A stretch of DNA of 64,000 nt, from positions 22,588-86,587 of the forward strand of contig JAKJJU010000007.1 of assembly GCA_021713295.1 (NCBI GenBank), read 5' to 3'. Position 1 is the first letter of the stretch; each line of letters begins with the position of its first letter. The stretch comes from Thiotrichales bacterium 19S3-11 (GTDB taxonomy: Bacteria; Pseudomonadota; Gammaproteobacteria; Francisellales; Francisellaceae). Under the pieces are notes generated by a model. It saw nothing but the letters and a program-made list of their open reading frames with translations. It did no database searches and had not been told where the DNA came from. Made by a program: the position numbers and the translations under genes. Positions 1 to 9,079 of this stretch are shown here, in pieces.

Positions 1-2
1 TT

Positions 3-779
3 AATCAACCTCAGCAACGAGAACTGATTGATCAACTAAAGCATACACAAGCAAAATTATTCGATTTATCTGAGTTTGAGATCAATGAGGGTGCAGCAAA
101 AGTTTCAGAGTACCGTCAATCGCATCAACCGTTTTTATTAGGTAAACGAAGAATTGAATGTTTGCATCAAACCGGTCAAGCAGGTGCTAGGTATGGTTTA
201 ACCTTATTAAAACAACATAGAGCTAAATCGATTGACTCGGTTAAAGCGATTGTCTTAGGTTATGGTAATGTTGCACAAGGTGCTATCGATGAACTGTATC
301 AAAATGGGGTGAAAACTATTCATGTTTTAGGGAAAGTCCATACCCAAAAAGATCATATAGAAAAATGGTTGCAAGATGCTGATTTAATTATTAATGGAGC
401 AGAACAGGCTTATGAGTTAAGAGGCAAAAATTATTTAATTAGTAATCAGCATATCAAACAGAGCATTAAAAATGATGCGGTTATTATTGATTTAATTGGT
501 GGTAGTTCAACCAATCGATCACCAGTAGAAGCAGTGATTAATTGTAATTTTTTAACCGACCCTTATTTTCAACAAGATAATGTCAAAATTTCATCAATTT
601 GGGGTTGGCCAATGATGGGGTTAGAGAAAGAGTCAACGATTCAATATTCGCATCAGATTGTCGATGTTTTATTAGGTAAAGAAAAATTAATTTATGGTAT
701 TAATAACAATGAAAAAGGTCTTTCACGAGCGCTAATATGTGGCCCATTTACTATGGCTAAAGAAAATGCATACAGCTAA
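3..779 (+). CDS. AlaDH/PNT-type NAD(P)-dependent dehydrogenase, C-terminal part
   Basis: The reading frame is open to the left edge, so the N-terminus lies outside the window; an internal TTG at 162 is not a credible start. The visible part is a Rossmann domain with the nucleotide-binding stretch VLGYGNVAQGAIDEL, preceded by HQTGQAGARYG and followed by an acidic strand and an ADLIINGAEQ segment. This layout resembles the C-terminal half of alanine dehydrogenase and N5-(carboxyethyl)ornithine synthase relatives. The substrate cannot be read from this fragment. It ends at TAA (777-779), 86 bases before the ProQ-type gene, on the same strand. The family assignment is from remembered motifs only. 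Confidence 0.55.
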   Translation, partial: NQPQQRELIDQLKHTQAKLFDLSEFEINEGAAKVSEYRQSHQPFLLGKRRIECLHQTGQAGARYGLTLLKQHRAKSIDSVKAIVLGYGNVAQGAIDELYQNGVKTIHVLGKVHTQKDHIEKWLQDADLIINGAEQAYELRGKNYLISNQHIKQSIKNDAVIIDLIGGSSTNRSPVEAVINCNFLTDPYFQQDNVKISSIWGWPMMGLEKESTIQYSHQIVDVLLGKEKLIYGINNNEKGLSRALICGPFTMAKENAYS

Positions 780-865
780 GTTAATTACTTCTAAATAAAC
801 AATTTATAAAAAAAATACTAATAATTTTTAATTAATGCGATATAATAATCTTCTAAAGATAGAAA

Positions 866-1381
866 ATGGAAATAAGTGAATTAAATATGACTAAAGATCG
901 TCCGATATTAACGATTAATCGTAAACCAAAAAGGAAACTTGACTCTCCAAATTCAGATTCAGATAAACCAGAAGCAAAAAAACCAGAAAAACCTATTTTT
1001 AATAAACCAAATAGACCAAAGTTTAATAAACCAAGATCTAGGCCTCAACCAAACCCTGAGACATTGGAATTGAAAAAAAGTATTAATACGCTGTGTCGCA
1101 TGTTTCCAAGATTATTTAATTATCAAAGCCCTAAACCATTAAAGGTTGGTATATTAGAGGATATATTTATTGTCGTTGGTGATCGTCTACCTCAATCTAA
1201 ATCCCATTATAAACGAGTATTATCTTACTATACAGGTACGAAACGTTATCTTAATAGTGTATTGGATTCAAGACACCGATATGACTTAATGGGTAAGCCA
1301 GTTGCTGAAATTACTCAAGAACATAAACAAGCAGCTAGAGATCGTCTTGAGCGATTACAAGTAAAAAAGAAAAAAAGATAA
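866..1381 (+). CDS. ProQ/FinO-domain RNA chaperone
   Basis: A 171-residue basic protein. Residues 1-65 are a Lys/Pro/Arg-rich disordered tail with FNKPNRPKFNKPRSRP-like repeats. Residues 66-150 match the FinO/ProQ fold: LCRMFPRLF, then PLKVGILEDI, then a stretch with HYKRVLSYYTGTKRYL and the conserved arginine/tyrosine helix. The C-terminus is lysine-rich. Family members bind structured sRNAs and 3' UTRs; the Legionella relative RocC represses competence genes. The ATG at 866 has no good ribosome site, and a second in-frame ATG at 887 is an alternative start. A TATAAT box at 841-846 could be the -10 element of its own promoter. Confidence 0.85.
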   Translation: MEISELNMTKDRPILTINRKPKRKLDSPNSDSDKPEAKKPEKPIFNKPNRPKFNKPRSRPQPNPETLELKKSINTLCRMFPRLFNYQSPKPLKVGILEDIFIVVGDRLPQSKSHYKRVLSYYTGTKRYLNSVLDSRHRYDLMGKPVAEITQEHKQAARDRLERLQVKKKKR

Positions 1382-1489
1382 TATCTTTTAGCTTATTTAA
1401 TCATGATTTAAATTTCTAGAGTATTTTAAATAAAAAGATTGAAGTTTTTATTAATTTAAATTATGTTAATAATTAAGGGGGGTAGTAAC

Positions 1490-2578
1490 ATGAATCAATG
1501 CGATATTACATATTTTATAAATTTGCCATTTAAGCTTTTTTCGGTCAATCAGGAAGTGGTTGATTTTTCGATTAAAGACACCGATGAAGGAAATCACCAT
1601 TTTCATATATTAGCTAAACTAGGTAGTGGTGCAATTGGGCATACTTTTTTGGTTAAAGATTTAGAAAATAACAAGCAATATGCCTTAAAAATAGCAGAGT
1701 ATAACTCGGAAAATGTAGCTAACTATTCTCCGCGCTCTTATGCTGAAAATGAGAGAAAAAACCTCAAGTTAATGAAGCTAACTGATTTTGATTCAATTAC
1801 ATTTAAACAATTTCGAATAGAATATTCAATTTCGTTGTATCCATATTATGGTCAGTCACTAGAAAAGTATCTCAGTGAAGCTAAGTTAGATGATAATGCA
1901 AGGATTGATTTATCGATAAAGGTTGCTCAAGCGGTTGCTAACTTTCATAAGAAAGGCTATATTCATTTTGACTTAAAACCTGCGAATATGGGGATTAATA
2001 AACAAGGTGAGGTTAACTTATTTGACTTTGATCGCGCACAAAGTCAAAACCTAGAAGGGGTTAACTTTCCAGATTGTGGTAACTATAAGTATTATTCTGT
2101 TCCTAGTGAAATTATAAAGAAGAAAGAATTATGGGCAGTATATGATATTTGTGCATTATTAAAAATAATAGAGGAAATTAACTCTAAAAGTGCCGTAAAG
2201 GAAAATCAAATATTTAACAATCTATTACATGCTACGGGTGATAAGAGGCTTGAGTTATCAGCACAAGTTATTGTTGATAAATTAACTCAGATTAAAGCGG
2301 CAATGCCAAAAGAGTCACAAACTACGTATCAGTCATCTGCTGAATCATTGGAGGTTAAAGCTAGAACAACACCACAACTAGATTTACAAACTACGTATCA
2401 ATCATCTTCTTCATCATTTGAGGTTGAAGTTAGAACACCACAACAAGAGTCACAAACTATGTATCAGTCATCTTCTGCATCACGCGAAGGAGCTCCAAAA
2501 GCTAGTAACCCCCTTAAGATTTTTTGTTGTTGCTTTGAAGAGCCGTCTGATTCAACATTAAATCGAAGTATTCAATAA
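1490..2578 (+). CDS. Ser/Thr protein kinase-like putative effector with C-terminal repeats
   Basis: Eukaryotic-type kinase fold of 362 residues: glycine loop LGSGAIGHTFLV, ATP-binding lysine K67 in YALKIAE, catalytic loop HFDLKPAN with D161, K163 and N166, and a magnesium-binding DFD (D179) where most kinases have DFG. The catalytic residues look intact, so activity is plausible. After about residue 275 come three imperfect 22-23 residue repeats built on QTxYQSSSxSxEV, then a triple cysteine (C346-C348) near the C-terminus that could be lipidated in a eukaryotic host (inference). I chose the ATG at 1490 over the upstream TTA-rich start at 1463 because AAGGGGGG sits seven bases before it. Bacterial kinases of this kind are often translocated effectors; the substrate is unknown. 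Confidence 0.8.
   Translation: MNQCDITYFINLPFKLFSVNQEVVDFSIKDTDEGNHHFHILAKLGSGAIGHTFLVKDLENNKQYALKIAEYNSENVANYSPRSYAENERKNLKLMKLTDFDSITFKQFRIEYSISLYPYYGQSLEKYLSEAKLDDNARIDLSIKVAQAVANFHKKGYIHFDLKPANMGINKQGEVNLFDFDRAQSQNLEGVNFPDCGNYKYYSVPSEIIKKKELWAVYDICALLKIIEEINSKSAVKENQIFNNLLHATGDKRLELSAQVIVDKLTQIKAAMPKESQTTYQSSAESLEVKARTTPQLDLQTTYQSSSSSFEVEVRTPQQESQTMYQSSSASREGAPKASNPLKIFCCCFEEPSDSTLNRSIQ
2315..2500 (+). repeat. Three imperfect direct repeats inside the kinase-like gene
   Basis: Units beginning CAAACTACGTATCA start at 2318, 2387 and 2453 (periods of 69 and 66 bases, both multiples of three). They encode 22-23 residue repeats rich in Ser, Thr, Gln and Glu. The in-frame period suggests expansion and contraction by recombination or slippage without loss of reading frame. 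Confidence 0.85.
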
Positions 2579-2656
2579 ACTCATTACATCATAAATTATA
2601 GTATATGAAATACGCTATACTAAACGTATGTGCTATATAATTTAGGGTGAAAAATT

Positions 2657-3280
2657 ATGAATATAATGAAATCATTAACCGTATTAACGGTATCTAGTAC
2701 GGTGTTGATGGGATGTGTTTTTGCAGAAGATATTAATTTAACGATTATAAATAATTTAGAAAATCCACAGCAGAATAACCAAAAACCGTGTATGGCTTGG
2801 GCTGATGGCGGTGGCAACTCTGCAACTATATTTACGCCAAAAAGTGACCAAGTTTTAGTATTACCAACGGGTAAATCAGGAGAGAAAATTATCAGTGGTG
2901 ACTTTTCTATAGGGAGTGGGCTTGGTATTCAAATTAACAATTGGTATTGGCTAATAGGCGATAATAGTACGAAATACCCAGTAGGAAAAGCAAGTGCGCA
3001 AAACCCACAAAATCCAGATAATTCTGGCGCACAATTTTACATAAATGCCAGTTGTCAATTAACAAATAAAGTTCCTGCTTGGTCAGGAAAGGGTATTGAA
3101 ACCTATCTGATAGCAGACATAGCCGTTACGGGATCTAGTGGAAACTGCACATTAACAATTTCAAAAAATAGTTATACGAATGCAGTGACACCATCATGTT
3201 GTGCACCTTTTGGCGATACTATATGTAAAGAGAGTCAAAGAGGTATAACTGATACAGGTCAGTCTTGGCCACCAAAATAG
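2657..3280 (+). CDS. Small exported cysteine-containing protein of unknown function
   Basis: I do not recognise the family. The first 24 residues form a signal peptide with a hydrophobic core. It ends either in LMGC, a weak lipobox with Met at -2, or at a signal peptidase I site VFA before ED. The mature part of about 183 residues is polar, Asn/Gly/Ser-rich and contains six cysteines, including a CC pair, which fits disulfide bonding outside the cytoplasm. AGGGTG lies about eight bases before the ATG at 2657; a second ATG at 2666 is possible. It follows the kinase-like gene by 78 bases but has its own TATAAT-like box near 2633. Confidence 0.6.
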   Translation: MNIMKSLTVLTVSSTVLMGCVFAEDINLTIINNLENPQQNNQKPCMAWADGGGNSATIFTPKSDQVLVLPTGKSGEKIISGDFSIGSGLGIQINNWYWLIGDNSTKYPVGKASAQNPQNPDNSGAQFYINASCQLTNKVPAWSGKGIETYLIADIAVTGSSGNCTLTISKNSYTNAVTPSCCAPFGDTICKESQRGITDTGQSWPPK

Positions 3281-3305
3281 GAGTGTTAAATAAATTAGAT
3301 TTGGA

Positions 3306-4082
3306 CTATCTTGCATAAATATCAAAGCGATTCGATTTACCGACAAGGCTTGAAGAAGGTTTTTTTTCATTTAAATAAGGGCCTGATGCAGGTCGTTTAA
3401 CAACGACTTTATTGGCATTTTGTGTGGCAATATTAAATAACTGCTCATCATTCCACTGATTATCATGATCATCTTGATGAAGGGTTTGTAGAATTTGCAT
3501 TTCTTTTTGTACTTTAGCTGACTTTTTAGTTTGTGGAAACATAGGATCTAAATAGATAATATCGCTATTTTCACCATATCGTGAAATAAGATCGACGGCA
3601 TTACCATATAACAGGGTAATATGTTGTGTAATAGGGTGCGTTTGTGGATTATCTTCGGCTCTAAATAATGCATCTTTTAATAATAAATAAACAATTAAAT
3701 TACGCTCTATGGCAATAACATCATGCCCGCGAGATGCTAATTGAAATAAATCACTACCAAAACCTGCAGTTGCATCGATAATATTTAATTTTTCTTTTGA
3801 TCGGCCTTCAATTGCTTTGATGAGCATCGTTTTAGTTGGATCAAAAAAGACGCGATGAAATACTTTTCCACGATTAAAATTAACGGAGAAAGACTGTCCT
3901 GTAGGTTGATGATGTAGCGTTAAATTATCATTAATAAATTCTAATAAAAATGGTGCTTCAGTTCTAACTTGACCAATAAAAATTTCATTGGTTAGTAAGC
4001 TTTGATTTAATCCATCGGTAACATCATCAAAAAAATCTAAATCATCCTTTTCATGAGGAATAAACTGTATTTGGCTTTCCAT
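3306..4082 (-). CDS. rsmJ: 16S rRNA m2G1516 methyltransferase RsmJ
   Basis: SAM-dependent methyltransferase that modifies G1516 of 16S rRNA in the small ribosomal subunit. Diagnostic features of the RsmJ (YhiQ, DUF548) family are the SAM motif IIDATAGFGSDLFQLA, the acidic residue in VIAIERN, the catalytic-loop motif YLDPMFP and the late KRPASGPYL segment. The open frame extends upstream to 4139, but the ATG at 4082 has AAGGAT at the right distance and gives a family-typical 258 residues. Its ribosome site overlaps the xerD stop region, so the two genes are probably cotranscribed. Confidence 0.92.
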   Translation of the reverse strand: MESQIQFIPHEKDDLDFFDDVTDGLNQSLLTNEIFIGQVRTEAPFLLEFINDNLTLHHQPTGQSFSVNFNRGKVFHRVFFDPTKTMLIKAIEGRSKEKLNIIDATAGFGSDLFQLASRGHDVIAIERNLIVYLLLKDALFRAEDNPQTHPITQHITLLYGNAVDLISRYGENSDIIYLDPMFPQTKKSAKVQKEMQILQTLHQDDHDNQWNDEQLFNIATQNANKVVVKRPASGPYLNEKKPSSSLVGKSNRFDIYAR

Positions 4083-4092
4083 AAAGTTATCC

Positions 4093-4980
4093 TTATTTTT
4101 TTTTCGCGCGTGGGTGAGCATTATCATATACACTAGCAAGATGCTGAAAATCTAAATGTGTATAAATTTGAGTTGTTGAAATATCCGCGTGCCCCAGCAA
4201 TTCTTGCACTGCGCGTAAATTAGAACTTGATTCAAGCATGTGACTTGCAAATGCATGTCTGAGCATGTGAGGGTGAATGTGCTTATCTCCAAATCGCTTA
4301 GCCCAAAGTGCAAAGCGTTTCTGTATATTACGTTGTGATATTGCTTGGCCACTTACTGAAATAAATAAAGCAGTTGTTGTTGGCGTTTTATATTGATCTC
4401 GTATGCTTAGCCAGCGCTTTAGTGCACCAATTGCTTGATTACCAATTGGAATTATACGCTCTTTATTGCCTTTGCCAATAACGCGAACCAATTTTTGTGA
4501 AAAATCAATTTGTGTGGGAGTTAAATGGGTTAATTCACTAAGGCGCAGACCACAAGCATAAGTTAATTCAAGCATGGCTAAATCACGGATATCCAATGGG
4601 TCATTAATCGCTTGATTTAATAAGGCTTGCGTTTGATCAACTTCAACTGATTTTGGTAATCTTTGAGCAGCTTTAGGCGCTCGAATCACTTTGGCAGGAT
4701 TATTCTCAATTAGCTTAATATCAATTAAATAGTTAAAAAACACTCTCAACGCACTTAATAGGCGTTGCAGCGATTTAGATTTAATACCAGCTTTATGTTC
4801 TTCGGTAATTAAATTTTGAATTAGGTGTCGATCAATCATTGCTGGTGAGGTAACATTCGTCTTAGAACAAAAACTAACGAATTTATTTAAGTCACGTTTA
4901 TAAGCATTAAGCGTGTGTTCACTATACCGATTTTGCGAAGCACAAATTAGAAGGAAGTCTTGAATCAATTTTTTAATCAT
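4093..4980 (-). CDS. xerD: Tyrosine recombinase XerD
   Basis: Site-specific recombinase of 295 residues that resolves chromosome dimers at dif together with a partner XerC. The N-terminal core-binding domain (residues 1-85) is followed by a catalytic domain with Arg in CGLRLSELTHL, a Lys in the beta-hairpin VIGKGNKERIIPIG, HMLRHAFASHML (His-x-x-Arg), LLGHADISTTQIYTH with the second His and the nucleophilic Tyr. The full catalytic set is present. XerD rather than XerC is chosen on overall resemblance. AGGA lies 13 bases before the ATG, a loose ribosome site. Upstream DNA up to 5132 separates it from the divergent thiN gene. Confidence 0.88.
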   Translation of the reverse strand: MIKKLIQDFLLICASQNRYSEHTLNAYKRDLNKFVSFCSKTNVTSPAMIDRHLIQNLITEEHKAGIKSKSLQRLLSALRVFFNYLIDIKLIENNPAKVIRAPKAAQRLPKSVEVDQTQALLNQAINDPLDIRDLAMLELTYACGLRLSELTHLTPTQIDFSQKLVRVIGKGNKERIIPIGNQAIGALKRWLSIRDQYKTPTTTALFISVSGQAISQRNIQKRFALWAKRFGDKHIHPHMLRHAFASHMLESSSNLRAVQELLGHADISTTQIYTHLDFQHLASVYDNAHPRAKKK

Positions 4981-5058
4981 TATTTGGTCATTTTCCTAAT
5001 AATTGGTTGAATTTTTACTTATTTATATTGTAGTTTGCATTTGTTGATTTGTTAATCC

Positions 5059-5087
5059 TTGCAAGTGATTAAAATTCACGATATAAG
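5059..5087 (+). promoter_or_regulatory. Candidate sigma-70 promoter for thiN-pgi
   Basis: TTGCAA (5059-5064) and TATAAG (5082-5087) are separated by exactly 17 bases, and the -10 lies 45 bases before the thiN start. This is a sequence match only; no transcript start is known. Confidence 0.5.
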
Positions 5088-5132
5088 GCTACATAGTAAA
5101 GTACTTTTGATGGCTGTGGGGAATTTAAGATA

Positions 5133-5801
5133 TTGAGTGCAGAGAAAGTAGTCGAAGCAATACTAATATTAGATGGTGAAATTGACACTCAGTTTCTTGA
5201 TAGTCAATTAACTCACTGTGCTACAGATCTTCTGATATGTACAGATGGTGCATATCTGCACCTAAAATCTTTAGTTGAAATTCATAATAAATTAGATGTA
5301 GTTATTGGTGATTTTGACTCGATTGGACAGCAGCAAATTACAGATGAGCGTATTAAAGTAATTCATGATCCAGATCAGGATACGACTGACTTTGACAAAG
5401 CATTGGCCTATTTGTACGCCAATGGCGTTAGTAAAGTAATAATTTATGGCGCAAGCGGTTTAAGTTCTGATCATTTCTTAGGAAATCTATCAACCGCACT
5501 TTATTGGAAAGAAAAGCTTAAGCTTGAATTTAGAGATCATTATGGAATTTACTTTTTTATTGATTCAAACATTCATTTAAAAGGAATTAAAGGGCAAAAA
5601 GTTTCGGTTATTCCATTTTTTGAGGTTAAAAATATTTATTATGAAGGTCTTAAGTATCCACTAAATGGTGAATCATTAACATTTGGCAAGCGTATAGGAA
5701 CTCGTAATTTAGCTATATCGGATACTGTGATTATTCGTTATGATAGTGGCAATGTTCTAATTTATATCGAAAACAAGCACTATGTTAAGGAGCGTTTATA
5801 G
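5133..5801 (+). CDS. thiN: Thiamine pyrophosphokinase
   Basis: Transfers pyrophosphate from ATP to thiamine, giving the cofactor TPP directly. Family hallmarks are ILILDGEID near the N-terminus, CTDGAYLHL, the VIGDFDSI motif, the metal-binding DQDTTDFDKAL and a YGASGLSSDHFLGNL segment. The 222 residues fit the family. No ATG is available in frame: an upstream stop lies at 5097-5099, and the best start is TTG at 5133, preceded by GGGGA. It abuts pgi without a gap, so the two are translationally close. TPP is also the cofactor of the acetolactate synthase encoded downstream. Confidence 0.88.
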   Translation: MSAEKVVEAILILDGEIDTQFLDSQLTHCATDLLICTDGAYLHLKSLVEIHNKLDVVIGDFDSIGQQQITDERIKVIHDPDQDTTDFDKALAYLYANGVSKVIIYGASGLSSDHFLGNLSTALYWKEKLKLEFRDHYGIYFFIDSNIHLKGIKGQKVSVIPFFEVKNIYYEGLKYPLNGESLTFGKRIGTRNLAISDTVIIRYDSGNVLIYIENKHYVKERL

Positions 5802-7448
5802 ATGATTAATCCTAATAACACAAAAATAATAAATCATTTAAAGTCTTTAAAAGAAACGCTTTTTAAAAAAAAATTAGTTAGTTTTTTTCAGTCGCCAGAT
5901 CATTTTGATGCTTATCATCTATCGGCATGTGATATTTTATTAGATTATTCAAAAAATCACATCAATCATCAAGTCATGGCGCTTTTGTTTGAGTTGGCTG
6001 AATCTGCTCAACTTAGTCTTAAGCGTGACCAAATGTTTGCTGGGGAAAAAATTAATTTTACTGAAGATCGTGCTGTGTTACATACAGCCTTAAGAAGGCC
6101 AATCTCTGATAAGGTTATGCTCGATGGTGTTAATATTGTTAATTTAGTCCATCAGTCCTTAGAAAAAATGAAACACTTAGTTGAGTCGGTTCATAACGGT
6201 CAATGGAAAGGTTATAATGGCGATAATATAACCGATATCGTTAATATTGGTATTGGTGGGTCAGATCTAGGACCTAAAATGGTTGTAGAGGCTTTAACAC
6301 CTTATCACACAGGCCAATTAAAATGCCATTTTATTTCTAATGTTGATGGCTTTTCAATTAATAGGACATTAAAAGAGTTAAATCCTAAAACAACGTTATT
6401 CATTGTTGCATCTAAGTCATTTTCTACAGAAGAAACGTTAATGAATGCCAAAACAGCCAGAGAGTGGTTGGTTCAGCATTCAGGCGATATTGATGCAGTT
6501 AAATCACATTTTGTTGCTATTTCAAGTCAACCAGAAAAAGTTAAAGCTTTCGGTATTGATGATCATCATCGTTTTGATATGTGGGATTGGGTTGGTGGTC
6601 GTTATTCGCTGTGGTCTGTTATTGGATTATCAATTGCCCTTATGGTCGGTATGGATAATTTTTATGCCTTATTAGAGGGTGCTTATGAGATGGATCAGCA
6701 TTTTTTAAATGCACCGCTTCAAGCCAATATGCCTGTAATTTTGGCTTTAATCGAAATCTGGTATAGTAATTTTTCTAAAACAAGAAGTAAGGCAATTTTA
6801 CCTTATGATGACCGTTTAACATTTCTTGCTGACTATCTGCAGCAGGCTGATATGGAAAGTAATGGAAAATCATGTAATATTGCTAACCAAAAACCAGATT
6901 ACACAACTGGTGTAGTATTGTGGGGAGGCGTTGGTACCAATGGTCAACATGCATTTCATCAGTTACTGCATCAGGGCACATTATTAATACCAGTTGATTT
7001 TATTATTGCTAGAAAACCACATCATCACTTAGTTGAACATCATCAAGCCTTAATTGCGAATGCTTTGGCTCAAGCTCAGGCGTTAATGATTGGTAAAACT
7101 GAAGATGATGCCTATCAGGAGCTGATTGATTCAGGGTTATCTCACAATGATGCTGAAAAGTTAGCACCACATAAGGCAATTCCTGGCTCAAGGCCATCAA
7201 ATATGATTGTATTATCGCAATTAACACCTAAAACACTTGGTAGTTTAATTGCTTTATATGAGCATAAAATTTTCACTCAAGGTATTATTTGGCAGATTAA
7301 TAGTTTTGATCAGTGGGGTGTGGAATTAGGAAAAGCATTAGGTAAGCCAATACTAAATGCTTTGGCAGCAGATGAATCACCTCTAGGAAACTATGATGAG
7401 TCAACCCAGTACTTAATTAATTATTTTAAAGACGTTTATCAAGGATAA
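5802..7448 (+). CDS. pgi: Glucose-6-phosphate isomerase
   Basis: Interconverts glucose 6-phosphate and fructose 6-phosphate in the cytoplasm. Recognised by the substrate-binding GIGGSDLGPKM, the SKSFSTEETLMNA segment, QADMESNGKS, the signature around GGVGTNGQHAFHQLLHQGT and the C-terminal GKALGKPIL region. The 548 residues match the usual length. The ATG directly follows the thiN stop codon and AAGGAG lies inside the end of thiN. The next gene, gcvT, begins only 33 bases after pgi, so readthrough into the glycine cleavage genes is possible. Confidence 0.97.
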   Translation: MINPNNTKIINHLKSLKETLFKKKLVSFFQSPDHFDAYHLSACDILLDYSKNHINHQVMALLFELAESAQLSLKRDQMFAGEKINFTEDRAVLHTALRRPISDKVMLDGVNIVNLVHQSLEKMKHLVESVHNGQWKGYNGDNITDIVNIGIGGSDLGPKMVVEALTPYHTGQLKCHFISNVDGFSINRTLKELNPKTTLFIVASKSFSTEETLMNAKTAREWLVQHSGDIDAVKSHFVAISSQPEKVKAFGIDDHHRFDMWDWVGGRYSLWSVIGLSIALMVGMDNFYALLEGAYEMDQHFLNAPLQANMPVILALIEIWYSNFSKTRSKAILPYDDRLTFLADYLQQADMESNGKSCNIANQKPDYTTGVVLWGGVGTNGQHAFHQLLHQGTLLIPVDFIIARKPHHHLVEHHQALIANALAQAQALMIGKTEDDAYQELIDSGLSHNDAEKLAPHKAIPGSRPSNMIVLSQLTPKTLGSLIALYEHKIFTQGIIWQINSFDQWGVELGKALGKPILNALAADESPLGNYDESTQYLINYFKDVYQG

Positions 7449-7481
7449 CTATATACGAGCATAACTTAAGGAGTATACATA

Positions 7482-8606
7482 ATGGGACAGGATACGAATC
7501 ATCCGTTGAAAACACCACTCTATGACTGGCATGTTGAACATGGTGCAAAAATGGTGCCGTTTGCAGGTTGGCAGATGCCAATTGATTATGGTTCACAAAT
7601 TGAAGAGCATCATGCTGTTAGAAAAGATAAGGGCATTTTTGATGTCTCTCATATGTTGGCAGTTGATTTATCAGGTGAGCGTGTATGTGATTTCTTAAGT
7701 TATTTAGTAGCTAATGATGTTAGAAAAATTGCCTCGGGTAAGGCGTTGTACACTTGTATGCTAAATGAAAAAGGTGGCGTAATTGATGATTTAATTATTT
7801 ATCATATTAGTGAAAGCCAATACCGTTTAGTTGTTAATGCTGGTAATCGTCAGAAAGATGTTAACTGGATTAAGACTCAAGCAGCATTATTTAACGTATC
7901 TGTTCAAACAAGAGAAGACTTAAGTATTATTGCAGTCCAAGGCCCAAATGCGAGAGAAGCCGTTATTAGTGCATTGGATGATGATATGGTATTTAATGTA
8001 GCTGAATTAAAACCATTTAGGTTGTTTAAATCAGATGAAATGCTAATTGCTAGAACAGGTTATACCGGTGAAGATGGTTTTGAGATTATGCTCGAACAAG
8101 AGAAAGTTGTAGAGTTCTGGCAAAAATTAATTGATCAAGGTGTTAAAGCTTGTGGCTTAGGTGCAAGAGATACATTAAGACTAGAAGCAGGTCTTAATCT
8201 GTATGGCAATGATATGCTCGATGATATTACACCATTTGAATGCGGGCTAGATTGGACTGTTTCACTGACAGATGATCGTGATTTTATTGGTAAGTCTGCA
8301 TTAGTAACACAAAAAAATAACGGTATTACGTCTAAATTTATCGGCTTAATTTTATTGGATAGAGGTGTTTTAAGAGCAGGGCAAAAGGTAGTTTCTGAAC
8401 AGGGCGAGGGTATTATAACCAGTGGTAGTTTTTCACCGACACTGAATCAATCAATAGCCCTAGCACGTATACCTATCGATGCAACTGAGTGCCAAGTAGA
8501 AATTAGAAATAGAAAATTAGCGCTTAAGATGGTTTCTTACCCGTTTGTACGTAAAGGTAACGTGGTTTTTAAGTCACTTAATCACGAATTAGAGCTAGTT
8601 GAATAG
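7482..8606 (+). CDS. gcvT: Glycine cleavage system T protein (aminomethyltransferase)
   Basis: Takes the aminomethyl group from lipoylated GcvH and passes the carbon to tetrahydrofolate, releasing ammonia. Family features are KTPLYDWHVEHGAKMVPFAGW at the N-terminus, FDVSHM, the GYTGEDGFEI segment and the ACGLGARDTLRLEAGL motif. At 374 residues it is full length. A strong ribosome site, TTAAGGAGT, lies before the ATG. It is the first of four glycine cleavage genes in transcription order T-H-PA-PB. The 33-base gap before it is too short to hold a glycine riboswitch. Confidence 0.97.
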   Translation: MGQDTNHPLKTPLYDWHVEHGAKMVPFAGWQMPIDYGSQIEEHHAVRKDKGIFDVSHMLAVDLSGERVCDFLSYLVANDVRKIASGKALYTCMLNEKGGVIDDLIIYHISESQYRLVVNAGNRQKDVNWIKTQAALFNVSVQTREDLSIIAVQGPNAREAVISALDDDMVFNVAELKPFRLFKSDEMLIARTGYTGEDGFEIMLEQEKVVEFWQKLIDQGVKACGLGARDTLRLEAGLNLYGNDMLDDITPFECGLDWTVSLTDDRDFIGKSALVTQKNNGITSKFIGLILLDRGVLRAGQKVVSEQGEGIITSGSFSPTLNQSIALARIPIDATECQVEIRNRKLALKMVSYPFVRKGNVVFKSLNHELELVE

Positions 8607-8651
8607 TAGAGTTTGTTATTTGTTAAATTAACCTTAAAGGAGTAAATAATT

Positions 8652-9038
8652 ATGAGTAAAGTAGTTAATGGTCTTAAGTATTCTGATACGCATGAGTGGG
8701 TTCGCTTAGAAGAGGGCAATATTGCTACAATTGGAATTACTGACCATGCGCAAGCATTATTAGGTGAGCTTGTTTATGTTGAATTACCACAGGTAGGTGA
8801 TGAAGTTAATTCTGGTAGCGAAGTTGGTGTTGTTGAATCGGTAAAAGCTGCTTCTGATTTTTATACGCCAGTTTCAGGGCGAGTAGTTGAAGTCAATGAA
8901 GCATTGGTAGATAACCCGAATGAAGTCAATGATAATCCATATGAAAATGGTTGGTTATTTAAAATAGAACTATCAAATATGTCTGAAGTTGAAAACTTGT
9001 TAGATGCAGAGAACTACGAAACTGCATTAGAAGATTAA
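8652..9038 (+). CDS. gcvH: Glycine cleavage system H protein (lipoyl carrier)
   Basis: Carries the aminomethyl intermediate on a lipoyl arm between the P, T and L proteins. The 128-residue lipoyl domain has DTHEWVR at the N-terminus, the conserved ALLGELVYVELP and the lipoylated lysine K65 in VESVKAASD. The C-terminal NPYENGWLFKIE is typical. AAAGGAG precedes the ATG. No lipoamide dehydrogenase (L protein) gene is visible nearby; that enzyme is normally shared with other complexes. Confidence 0.97.
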   Translation: MSKVVNGLKYSDTHEWVRLEEGNIATIGITDHAQALLGELVYVELPQVGDEVNSGSEVGVVESVKAASDFYTPVSGRVVEVNEALVDNPNEVNDNPYENGWLFKIELSNMSEVENLLDAENYETALED

Positions 9039-9079
9039 GTTTAGAGATTAGACATCAGATTATAACTAAGGATAATTTT

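Noticed and set aside
5802..7448. Internal frames on both strands within pgi (6445-6675, 7009-7227)
   Set aside because: They lie wholly inside a conserved enzyme gene and have no ribosome sites.
7449..7481. Glycine riboswitch before gcvT
   Set aside because: Only 33 bases separate pgi and gcvT, too short for the aptamer, and no conserved aptamer core is seen.
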